From: Alphaproteobacteria bacterium MarineAlpha10_Bin2
Lineage (GTDB): Bacteria > Pseudomonadota > Alphaproteobacteria > UBA828
Assembly (NCBI GenBank): GCA_002937555.1
Contig: PTKB01000120.1
Location: forward strand, 1 to 8,137
Length of the DNA stretch: 8,137 nucleotides
Reading direction: 5' to 3'
Positions 1 through 5,667 of the stretch are shown here, in pieces. Position 1 is the first letter of the stretch, and each line of letters starts with the position of its first letter. Under the pieces are notes generated by a model. It did not search any database and had not been told where the DNA came from. It saw only the letters and a program-made list of their open reading frames with translations. The position numbers and the translations under genes were made by a program.

Positions 1-2
1 AC

Positions 3-785
3 GGCAGGACGGAATTACAGCGCTGGATGTTCTCCGGCGTCGGCGCAGGCATTTTGGTCACCGGGCTTAGCTGTCTCCTCTTCATGATAGTTGAGATCGG
101 CAGTTCGCCGAGCTGGCAGATTCTAGGCGCCGCATCGGTGTTGGCGGCCGCGGTGCTCTCCCCTAGCATGGGGCCGGAAATTCCCGCCACCCGGGCCACC
201 GTCCAACGCGGCGAAGCACAACGGAGCACGCTCGATTGGGGCGCGATTATTGCCTATGGGGCGATGGGGTTCGGCTATATCGTTCCGGCCACATATTTGC
301 CCGTCATGGCGCGCGGCATGGTTCCGTCTCCTGAGATGTTCGGTTGGATTTGGCCGGTCTTCGGCGCCGCTGCGTTCGCGTCCACGCTGGTTGCCGCAAG
401 ATTGCACAAGCGATATTCCAATCGGCAAATTTGGGCGGCGAGCCAAGCCGTTATGGCGGCGGGGCTTCTGCTGCCGGTCCTCTACCCGCACATTCTGACG
501 GTCATCGCGGCCGGCATCGCGGTCGGCGGAACCTTCATGATCATCACCATGGCCGGGGTGAAGGAGGCGAATCGTCTGGCGCCGCCTGAAGACGTGATGC
601 GCCATATCGCCGTGATGACGGTGTCCTTCGCCAGCGGGCAAATGATCGGGCCGGCATTTGCCGGCGCCGTCCATGACCTCACGCAGAGTTTCGCCGTTGC
701 CCTCATCGTCACGAGCGCCGCACTCGTCATTACCGCGCTGATCCTGGTCGACGGTCCGTTCAACCGGAAGGCCGTTCAACGATGA
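3..785 (+). CDS. MFS transporter, YbfB/YjiJ-like, 5'-truncated by window edge
   Basis: This is an integral inner-membrane transporter of the major facilitator superfamily; its substrate is unknown. The frame is open from base 3 with no start codon before the edge, so the N-terminus lies outside. The first ATG at 27 sits inside the conserved stretch LQRWMFSGVGAGI and is not the real start. About 260 residues remain against roughly 390-400 for the family, so about two thirds is present. Hydrophobic segments alternate with short loops. A charged central loop (around TRATVQRGEAQRSTLD) is followed by GYGAMGFGYIVPATYLPVMAR-like sequence, here read as AYGAMGFGYIVPATYLPVMA, which is typical of YbfB/YjiJ (DUF1228-type) members. 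The stop TGA is at 783-785. The gene converges on the minus-strand tRNA, with 64 bp between them and no convincing terminator. Family assignment is by recognition of the motif; transport function is inferred. Confidence 0.85.
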   Translation, partial: GRTELQRWMFSGVGAGILVTGLSCLLFMIVEIGSSPSWQILGAASVLAAAVLSPSMGPEIPATRATVQRGEAQRSTLDWGAIIAYGAMGFGYIVPATYLPVMARGMVPSPEMFGWIWPVFGAAAFASTLVAARLHKRYSNRQIWAASQAVMAAGLLLPVLYPHILTVIAAGIAVGGTFMIITMAGVKEANRLAPPEDVMRHIAVMTVSFASGQMIGPAFAGAVHDLTQSFAVALIVTSAALVITALILVDGPFNRKAVQR

Positions 786-849
786 AGGTCATATTCTGAG
801 CCGGCCCGGGGCGGGGATGGCCTCAATATCCATGTTTTCCTGGAAAAAC

Positions 850-924
850 TGGTGGGCGCAGCTGGGATTGAACCAGCGACCCCTACGATGTCAACGTAGT
901 GCTCTCCCGCTGAGCTATGCGCCC
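850..924 (-). tRNA. tRNA-Val (anticodon GAC)
   Basis: Read on the minus strand, the sequence folds as a complete cloverleaf. The acceptor stem GGGCGCA pairs with TGCGCCC, and the D arm is GCTC/GAGC with a short 7-nt loop. The anticodon arm is CTACG-TTGACAT-CGTAG and the T arm is GCTGG-TTCAATC-CCAGC. The discriminator is A, followed by a genomically encoded CCA at 850-852. The anticodon GAC reads GUC (and GUU by wobble) valine codons. The gene lies 44 bp downstream of cpdR on the same strand. No clear promoter is visible in the 44 bp, so co-transcription with cpdR and processing of the 3' end is possible. Confidence 0.97.
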
Positions 925-968
925 GTTGGATTTCGCTTAGCACCGGAAGGGGGCGTGAGGCAAGTCCC

Positions 969-1331
969 CTATGCCGCGGCCAGGACGCGGTCGATCTCAT
1001 CCACCAGGGTACGCAGGTGAAACGGTTTCGAGAGCACCCTGGCAACGGAATCTTGCGAGGCGTGGCTGTTGAGCGAAACGGCGGCAAAGCCGGTGATGAA
1101 GATCACCTTCATGCCGGGCATTTCCAAGGTCGAGCGCCGCGCGAGCTCCAGGCCGTCCATCCCCGGCATGACGATATCGGTGACCAGCAAGTCGAAATCG
1201 CCATCGGCGAGATAGGGCAGCGCCTCGAAGCCATCGCAAACGGAACGCACCTCGTGGCCGACGCGGGTAAGCGAGCGGGTGAGGAACGCGCGCATGGATT
1301 CATCGTCTTCCGCCAACAGAATTTTTGCCAC
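969..1331 (-). CDS. cpdR: CpdR-type single-domain response regulator
   Basis: This is a stand-alone receiver domain of 120 residues with no output domain. In Caulobacter and rhizobia, CpdR receives phosphate through the CckA-ChpT phosphorelay. When unphosphorylated it primes the ClpXP protease for turnover of cell-cycle proteins. Visible features are the acidic pocket AEDD (7-10), the phospho-acceptor Asp52 in LLVTDIVMPGMDG, Thr80 in FITGFA and Lys102 in LSKPF. The stretches KILLAEDDESMRAFL, FITGFAAVSLNS and VLSKPFHLRTLV closely resemble the CpdR family. The GTG start at 1331 is chosen because it begins at the conserved (M)AKILLAEDD; a GGAGCGGAG ribosome-binding sequence lies just upstream. 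An earlier ATG at 1367 would add an atypical leader. The protein ends in Ala-Ala-Ala, which could act as a ClpX-type tail, though that is inference. A CtrA-type box lies upstream and tRNA-Val lies downstream on the same strand. Confidence 0.92.
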   Translation of the reverse strand: MAKILLAEDDESMRAFLTRSLTRVGHEVRSVCDGFEALPYLADGDFDLLVTDIVMPGMDGLELARRSTLEMPGMKVIFITGFAAVSLNSHASQDSVARVLSKPFHLRTLVDEIDRVLAAA

Positions 1332-1382
1332 GGCTGCTCCGCTCCGACTCAACCACGCTCCCTGCAAGGTGCGCGAGAGCCG

Positions 1383-1397
1383 TTAAGATGTTGTTAA
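1383..1397. promoter_or_regulatory. CtrA-type binding box TTAA-N7-TTAA
   Basis: The sequence TTAA-GATGTTG-TTAA is an exact match to the CtrA consensus TTAA-N7-TTAA. It lies between divergent cpdR and the amidohydrolase gene, about 52 bp upstream of the cpdR start codon and about 69 bp upstream of the other gene's. No convincing sigma-70 -35/-10 pair is visible towards cpdR, which fits activator-dependent transcription. GACTC sites (CcrM-type GANTC) lie on both sides, at 1346-1350 and 1436-1440. The motif match is direct; CtrA binding and its target gene are inferred. Confidence 0.6.
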
Positions 1398-1465
1398 TGT
1401 GGGGCATGCAGGGCGGCTGAGCGCGCTATCGCCGTGACTCGACGGGCAATTTGGTCTACACCGAG

Positions 1466-2401
1466 ATGATGCGAGCCAGGGAAGACATTCTCGAATCGAA
1501 GCGTAATGGTAGGATCGTGCGCAAGCATGTAGGCGACGCCGTTGAGCTGTTGCTGCCCGAGCGCCAGACCGCGCCCCTGGTGTTGTCATCACCCCATAGC
1601 GGCAGCGATTACAAGGACGATTTCCTCGGCGCGTCGCGGCTCGACGCGTTCGATCTCAGGCGCTCCGAAGACAGCTTTGTCGATGAGTTGTTCGCCGAGG
1701 CGCCGGCTCATGGCGCGCCCCTGGTGAGCGCGCTCTTTCCCCGCGCCTATATCGATCCCAACCGCGAGCCCTATGAGCTAGACCCGGATATGTTTCTCGG
1801 TTCCCTACCGGCGTTCGTGAAGACACGGTCCGACCGGGTGCGGGCGGGCTTTGGCACCATCGCCCGGGTGGTCGCGAACGGCGCGGAGATCTATCGCGAC
1901 AAACTGCATTTCGCTGAAGCCGAGGCGCGCGTCGAAAATTACTACACGCCGTATCATGACGCATTGCGCCGCCTGGTGGATGAAACCCGCGAGCGCTTTG
2001 GCTTCGCAATCCTGATGGATTGTCACTCCATGCCATCCGTCGGCGGGCCGAGCGACCGCGACGCCGGACGGCAGCGCGCCGACATCGTTTTGGGCGATCG
2101 CTTCGGCGTCGCCTGCGCAACGCAAGTGATCGAACATGCGGAATTGGCGCTGGTGGAACTCGGGTTCCGCGTCGCGCGCAACGAGCCCTATGCCGGCGCG
2201 CATACAACCACGCATTACGGCCGGCCAGCGGAAAATATTCATGCCCTGCAGATCGAAATCAACCGCGCGCTCTATATGGAAGAAGCCCGGTACGCGCGCT
2301 CCGACGGCCTTGCGGCCCTGACCGAGCGCCTCGGAGAGTTCGTGCGCATCATGGCAGAGATCGAAGCCCGCCCCCTCAAGCGGCGCAGCAATGGCGCCTA
2401 G
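1466..2401 (+). CDS. N-formylglutamate amidohydrolase family protein
   Basis: This is a cytoplasmic metal-dependent hydrolase of the FGase family (PF05013-type). The founding members split N-formyl-L-glutamate into glutamate and formate in the five-step histidine pathway. With start 1466 the protein has 311 residues, near the usual size. Conserved blocks seen are SSPHSG (41-46), RRSEDSFVDELF (65-76), PRAYIDPNRE (92-101), YYTPYHDAL (159-167), DCHSMP (185-190), AHTTTHYGRP (245-254) and LQIEINRALYM (261-271). His44, Asp185 and His187 are plausible metal or catalytic residues. The start is uncertain: tandem ATGs lie at 1466 and 1469, with a TTG in frame at 1451, and none has a strong Shine-Dalgarno. 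No hutH, hutU or hutI is nearby, so the natural substrate may be another N-formyl or N-acyl amino acid. It is divergent from cpdR and shares its control region. Confidence 0.9.
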   Translation: MMRAREDILESKRNGRIVRKHVGDAVELLLPERQTAPLVLSSPHSGSDYKDDFLGASRLDAFDLRRSEDSFVDELFAEAPAHGAPLVSALFPRAYIDPNREPYELDPDMFLGSLPAFVKTRSDRVRAGFGTIARVVANGAEIYRDKLHFAEAEARVENYYTPYHDALRRLVDETRERFGFAILMDCHSMPSVGGPSDRDAGRQRADIVLGDRFGVACATQVIEHAELALVELGFRVARNEPYAGAHTTTHYGRPAENIHALQIEINRALYMEEARYARSDGLAALTERLGEFVRIMAEIEARPLKRRSNGA

Positions 2402-2464
2402 CGGATACGCACAGCAACCGCCTCACCGGCTTCGACAAGTCTCGACCTGAACTGTTTTTAGGTT

Positions 2465-2507
2465 CCGCCGCGATACATGTGATGCGCGTGCGGAGCGGTT
2501 TGTTTAC
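2465..2507 (+). terminator. Possible weak terminator after the amidohydrolase gene
   Basis: CCGCCGCG (2465-2472) can pair with CGCG-T-GCGG (2485-2493), giving an 8-bp stem with one bulged base and a 12-nt loop. It is followed, after AGCGG, by a broken T-rich stretch, TTTGTTTACTTT. It lies 64 bp past the stop codon. The stem is imperfect and the T tract interrupted and displaced, so termination here is only a possibility. Confidence 0.3.
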
Positions 2508-2546
2508 TTTAACAGCGCGCTGAATTTCTCTTTGGGCCCGACATAA

Positions 2547-2574
2547 TTGGCTATCACGAACACATTCATATTAT
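2547..2574 (+). promoter_or_regulatory. Candidate sigma-70 promoter upstream of the transglycosylase gene
   Basis: TTGGCT (2547-2552, 4/6 to TTGACA) and TATTAT (2569-2574, 5/6 to TATAAT) are separated by 16 bp. They lie in the most AT-rich stretch of the window (about 2540-2600), roughly 90 bp before the transglycosylase start. The rest of the 259-bp spacer 2402-2660 shows only the possible terminator at 2465. AT-rich DNA yields such matches easily, so confidence is low. Confidence 0.3.
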
Positions 2575-2666
2575 ATTTCAATATGTTATGGCGGAAGGAC
2601 GCGGTTCTCCAGGCGTTTTCCAATCCGAATGGCACGAGGCTTGCTTGTATTATCAAGGATATGCGG

Positions 2667-3335
2667 GTGAATTTTCCAATTAGGGCATTCATCGCGGTTT
2701 CACTTGTCGCTGCAGTGCTTGGCTTCTCTTTTTCAACGGTGCAAGCCGAGCAAGGCGGGCTGCCGGTCAGCGAGATTTGCGAGCGCCACATCGCGGAAGC
2801 CGAAAAATATCTCGATATCCCGAGCCAGCTTTTGCTTGCCATCGCCATGGTGGAATCAGGCGTGTGGAACGCAGCGCGCGACCGCAGCACCGCTTGGCCG
2901 TGGACCGTCTACGCGCAGCAACAGGGCCGCCGATTCGCCAGCAAGGCCGAGGCCCTCGCCAGGGTTCGATAATTTTACAATCAAGGCGTGCGTAATATCG
3001 ATGTTGGCTGCATGCAGGTCAATCTCAAATATCACGGCCAGGCGTTCAACAGCTTCGAAGAAATGCTCGACCCGGCGCACAATGTCGCCTATGCGGCGCT
3101 GCTGCCGAAGAGCCTCTACCGCGATACACGTTCTTGGAGCAGCGCCATTCAGCGCTACCATTCCTGGACCCCGAGGCTGGCGTGGGTTTATCACAACAAA
3201 GTGAAGCAGGCCTGGGGGACGGCGCGGCGTGTCGCCTATGAAGACCGCCTCCTGGCCGACGAGGAAGCGCACCAAGCGCGCCGCGCCCTCAAGGCCGAGC
3301 AGACGCGTCTGCGCCTGATGGCGCCCGCCGGCTAA
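2667..3335 (+). pseudogene. Secreted SLT-domain lytic transglycosylase interrupted by in-frame TAA
   Basis: The protein resembles small periplasmic lytic transglycosylases (SLT/lysozyme-like fold), which cleave peptidoglycan glycan strands. A start GTG at 2667 is favoured because AAGGA lies 7 nt upstream; the ATG at 2661 is only 1 nt from it. The first 27 residues form a Sec signal ending in TVQA. The catalytic Glu is probably Glu63 in AIAMVESG, followed by AWPWTVYAQQQG and a KAEALARVR helix. Codon 102 is TAA (2970-2972). Without any frame change, reading continues as FYNQGVRNIDVGCMQVN and then the helices YRDTRSWSSAIQRYHSWTPRL, ending at 3335. The motif after the stop (DVGCMQVN, the counterpart of GLMQI/GCFQIN) is essential to the fold, so the 101-residue product should be inactive. 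A single C-to-T change in CAA would explain the stop. Readthrough or a base-call error are alternatives. Cys38 and the Cys of GCMQVN recall a conserved pair in relatives. Confidence 0.8.
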
Positions 3336-3370
3336 CCTCCCTTCCCGTTCCATCGCCGCTTCCCCGGCGC

Positions 3371-3398
3371 TTGAACGGAAATTCGTTCCGTTGATAAT
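3371..3398 (+). promoter_or_regulatory. Candidate sigma-70 promoter of the ABC importer operon
   Basis: TTGAAC (3371-3376, 4/6 to TTGACA) and GATAAT (3393-3398, 5/6 to TATAAT) are separated by 16 bp. This predicts a transcript starting near 3405 with a leader of about 50 nt before the binding-protein start at 3454. It is the best promoter-like match I found in the window, and the position fits the five-gene operon. A small leader hairpin, CGCCC (3410-3414) with GGGCG (3420-3424), follows. The +1 is inferred. Confidence 0.5.
3374..3392. promoter_or_regulatory. Candidate operator: perfect 7-bp palindrome in the promoter spacer
   Basis: AACGGAA (3374-3380) and TTCCGTT (3386-3392) are exact inverted repeats with a 5-bp spacer ATTCG. 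The palindrome overlaps the end of the proposed -35 and fills the spacer up to the -10, where a bound dimer would block RNA polymerase. A role as a repressor operator is inferred from position and symmetry; the cognate regulator is not in the window. A 7-bp RNA stem is an alternative reading, but the element would lie upstream of the proposed transcription start. Confidence 0.4.
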
Positions 3399-3453
3399 AG
3401 TCTCAGGAGCGCCCACATGGGGCGATCTCTAAAAAACAGGGGAGATGGAGGCT

Positions 3454-4701
3454 ATGAAACTCAGTCGCAGACAATTTTTCAAGGCCGCATCCGGCGCCGT
3501 GGCTTTTGCCAGCCTGCCGCATGTTCTCAAGCGTGCCGGCATTGCCGCAGAGGAGCCAATTCGTGTCGGCAATATTCTCGACCAATCGGGCATCCTCAAT
3601 ATTTACAGCCTGAAGCAGATCTCCGCCGGCGCCATGGCGGTGGACGAGTTGAACGCGGCGGGTGGCCTTCTCGGCCGGCCGGTCGAACTGTTGTTCTACG
3701 ATTCCCAGTCGGACGGCCAGTTCAACACGAAGTACGCAACGCAAGCGCTGCTCAGGGACAAGGTGCATGTCATTCACGGCGGCATCACCAGTTCCTCGCG
3801 CGAAGTCATGCGCCCGGCGGTGCGCAAGTTTAAGGGCCTCCTGTTCTACAATTCACTGTACGAAGGCGGCGTGTGCGACCGCAGGCATGTCTCCACCGGA
3901 ATGGTGCCGGCGCAGCAATTGGAACCGTTGGTCGATCACGTGGTCAACAATGAGGGCGCCAAGAAAGGCTATATCCTGGCGGCGGATTACAATTACGGCC
4001 ATATCACCAGCAAATGGATGCAGAAGCTGATCCGCGACAATGGCGGCGAAGATCTGGCGGTTGAATTTTTCCCGTTGGATGTCAGCAATTTCGCCCCTGC
4101 GCTCTCGCGCATCCAAGCGGCCAAGCCGGATGTGGTGTGGTCGGCGCTGGTCGGCGGCGCCCATATCGCCTTCTATCGTCAGTTCGAATCCACCATCGGC
4201 AAGAAGAATATGATGCTGGCGTCGAGCACCTATGGCGTCGGTCTGGAGCAGACCCAGCTCAGCGCCGACGAAGGCGACGGATTAATTCTCGGCACGTCAT
4301 TCGTCGACGACCTCAACACGCCTGCCGCCAAGGATTTCGTCAGCCGCTTCCAAGCCTATACGGGCGACGATGGCTATGTTGGCGAGTACGGCGAATATGG
4401 CGAGCGCGGCATCAAGATCTGGGCCGAGGCGGTGCGCCAAGCCGGCAGCCCGGAACCTGACGCCGTCATCGATGCGCTTTCCAAGGGTGGGGTTTCGGTC
4501 AACGGCGCCGGCGGCACTTATACGGTCGACGGCAAGACCAACCACACCACGATGGACATCCATATCGTACGCGGCAACCGCAACCAGGGCTTCGATGTGA
4601 TCAGTTCGTTCTCGCAGCGGCCACCGAAGGATACGCAGCAAGTTTGCGACCTTCACGCCAACCCGGACGACACGACACAATATGAAGTCGAGGTTAAATA
4701 G
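3454..4701 (+). CDS. ABC importer substrate-binding protein, urea/short-chain amide type, Tat-exported
   Basis: This periplasmic type-I binding protein (415 residues) delivers substrate to the two permeases encoded downstream. The N-terminus MKLSRRQFFKAA matches the twin-arginine signal S-R-R-x-F-x-K, with a hydrophobic stretch and likely cleavage near residue 32. The start at 3454 is chosen because GGAG at 3441-3444 lies 9 nt upstream; the in-frame ATG at 3445 directly abuts that sequence. The mature part starts with IRVGNILDQSG and has DELNAAGGLLGRPVELLFYD (64-83), ITSSSRE (111-117) and FYNSLYEGGVC (131-141). The YEG-x-x-C pattern and the following GMVPAQQLEPLVDHV recall UrtA, FmdD and AmiC (Peripla_BP_5-like) rather than LivJ leucine-binding proteins. 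The ligand is inferred to be urea, a short amide or a related small compound. It is first in the operon and separated from the permease gene by 102 bp holding a strong hairpin. Confidence 0.88.
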   Translation: MKLSRRQFFKAASGAVAFASLPHVLKRAGIAAEEPIRVGNILDQSGILNIYSLKQISAGAMAVDELNAAGGLLGRPVELLFYDSQSDGQFNTKYATQALLRDKVHVIHGGITSSSREVMRPAVRKFKGLLFYNSLYEGGVCDRRHVSTGMVPAQQLEPLVDHVVNNEGAKKGYILAADYNYGHITSKWMQKLIRDNGGEDLAVEFFPLDVSNFAPALSRIQAAKPDVVWSALVGGAHIAFYRQFESTIGKKNMMLASSTYGVGLEQTQLSADEGDGLILGTSFVDDLNTPAAKDFVSRFQAYTGDDGYVGEYGEYGERGIKIWAEAVRQAGSPEPDAVIDALSKGGVSVNGAGGTYTVDGKTNHTTMDIHIVRGNRNQGFDVISSFSQRPPKDTQQVCDLHANPDDTTQYEVEVK

Positions 4702-4716
4702 CCGATAAGCGTCATT

Positions 4717-4748
4717 CACGGCCATCCGCCAGTTGGCGGGTGGCCGTG
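4717..4748 (+). other. Strong intercistronic hairpin between binding-protein and permease genes
   Basis: The arms CACGGCCATCCGCCA and TGGCGGGTGGCCGTG are complementary over 15 positions with a single U-G wobble; sterically a 14-bp stem with an AGTT loop is likely. It begins 15 bp after the binding-protein stop codon. The sequence that follows (TCTGTGCATTTCTC) lacks a run of T, so it is not a classic intrinsic terminator. Such hairpins in binding-protein operons commonly protect the upstream mRNA 3' end or cause partial termination, giving more binding protein than permease. That role is inferred. A possible -10 (TATAGT, 4766-4771) follows without a matching -35. Confidence 0.6.
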
Positions 4749-4803
4749 TCTGTGCATTTCTCAGCTATAGTCCGCCCAAATCTGAATATTCCGGGGGCAG
4801 CCG

Positions 4804-5664
4804 TTGGATCAGGTCGCGATATTCGCCTATCAAATCGGCGTTTCCTTCGGCCTGTTTATTTTGGTCAGCCTCGGGCTCGCCGTCATTTTCGGCATGATGC
4901 GCGTGATCAACCTCGCCCAGGGCGAGTTCCTCATGCTGGGCGCCTATTTCTGCACCATCATCACCCAGGCCGGCGTCAGCCTGTGGATCGCGATCTTTCT
5001 CTCCGGCCTTGCGGTCGGCCTGTTCGGCATCATCGTCGAGCGCGCGATTATCCAATTTCTCTATGGCCGCATCGTCGACACGCTATTGGCGACCTGGGGC
5101 CTTAGTCTCTTTCTGGTCGGCGGCGTCACTTGGGTGTTCGGCCCGCAGACCGAGAGCATCGCCTCGCCGCTGGGCAGTATTCCGGTCGGCGACTACAGCG
5201 TTTCGCAGTACAGCCTGGTGATGATCGCCTTTGCGGTCGCCCTGCTCGTGGCGACTTACTGTTTGTGGCGCTTTACCCGTTTCGGCCTGGTGGTCCGCGG
5301 CACCATGCAGAACGCCAACGTATCGGCCAGCCTCGGCATCAACACCAGCCTCATCTATATGCTGACATTCGGCTTCGGATCGATGCTGACCGGCATCGCC
5401 GGGGCGGTGCTGGTGCCGGTGATCGGCGCCTATCCCACACTCGGCGTCGCCTATATCGCCAAGGCCTTCATCACCGTTATCTCGGGCGGCCAAATGGCGC
5501 TGTTGGGGACGATTTCGGCGGCCGGATTGTTCGGCACCATCGACGGCATCGTCGCCTATATCGGCTCCTCGGTGATCGGCGAAATTACGGTGCTGTTCGT
5601 CGCCATCATCCTGTTGCGCCTGTTGCCGCTCGGCATCACCGGAAAATTCAAACGCGGTGTCTAG
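4804..5664 (+). CDS. ABC importer permease 1, LivH/UrtB-type
   Basis: This is an inner-membrane permease subunit of 286 residues with about eight hydrophobic segments, forming the translocation channel with the next gene product. The LivH-family hallmark INLAQGEFLMLGAY is at residues 35-48. The cytoplasmic loop that contacts the ATPases is near VRGTMQNANVSASLGIN (164-180), followed by the small-residue-rich helix FGFGSMLTGIAGAVL. The start is TTG at 4804: the frame is closed by TGA at 4783, no ATG or GTG lies between, and GGGGG at 4793-4797 is well spaced. The protein lacks the long N-terminal extension of many proteobacterial UrtB proteins (about 500 residues) and has the length of LivH. It sits 3 bp before permease 2, so translation is probably coupled. 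Confidence 0.9.
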   Translation: MDQVAIFAYQIGVSFGLFILVSLGLAVIFGMMRVINLAQGEFLMLGAYFCTIITQAGVSLWIAIFLSGLAVGLFGIIVERAIIQFLYGRIVDTLLATWGLSLFLVGGVTWVFGPQTESIASPLGSIPVGDYSVSQYSLVMIAFAVALLVATYCLWRFTRFGLVVRGTMQNANVSASLGINTSLIYMLTFGFGSMLTGIAGAVLVPVIGAYPTLGVAYIAKAFITVISGGQMALLGTISAAGLFGTIDGIVAYIGSSVIGEITVLFVAIILLRLLPLGITGKFKRGV

Positions 5665-5667
5665 ACG

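Noticed and set aside
802..849. Possible terminators between the MFS gene and the tRNA (CCGGCCCGGGGC, and GTTTTCC/GGAAAAC near 834-849)
   Set aside because: The first has no T tract and only a short stem. The second leaves almost no loop, so neither forms a credible hairpin terminator.
776..1087. Open frames on both strands across the tRNA (776-1087 minus, 817-1020 plus)
   Set aside because: Both translate the tRNA-Val gene (for example the familiar GLNQRPLRCQRSALPLSY-type artefact from the antisense strand) and overlap the 3' end of cpdR.
1332..1367. Upstream ATG extension of cpdR to 1367
   Set aside because: It adds twelve residues (MQGAWLSRSGAA) not typical of CpdR; the GTG at 1331 starts at the conserved AKILLAEDD and has a ribosome-binding sequence.
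2504..2569. Short minus-strand frame ending MNVFVIANYVGPKEKFSALLK
   Set aside because: It has natural-looking composition, but there is no ribosome-binding sequence before the ATG, it is only 21 residues long, and it resembles no known peptide.
2704..3204. Alternative frame through the transglycosylase as evidence of a frameshift
   Set aside because: The family-like sequence before and after the stop is in the same frame, so the lesion is a nonsense codon. The 2704-3204 frame has no recognisable motif.
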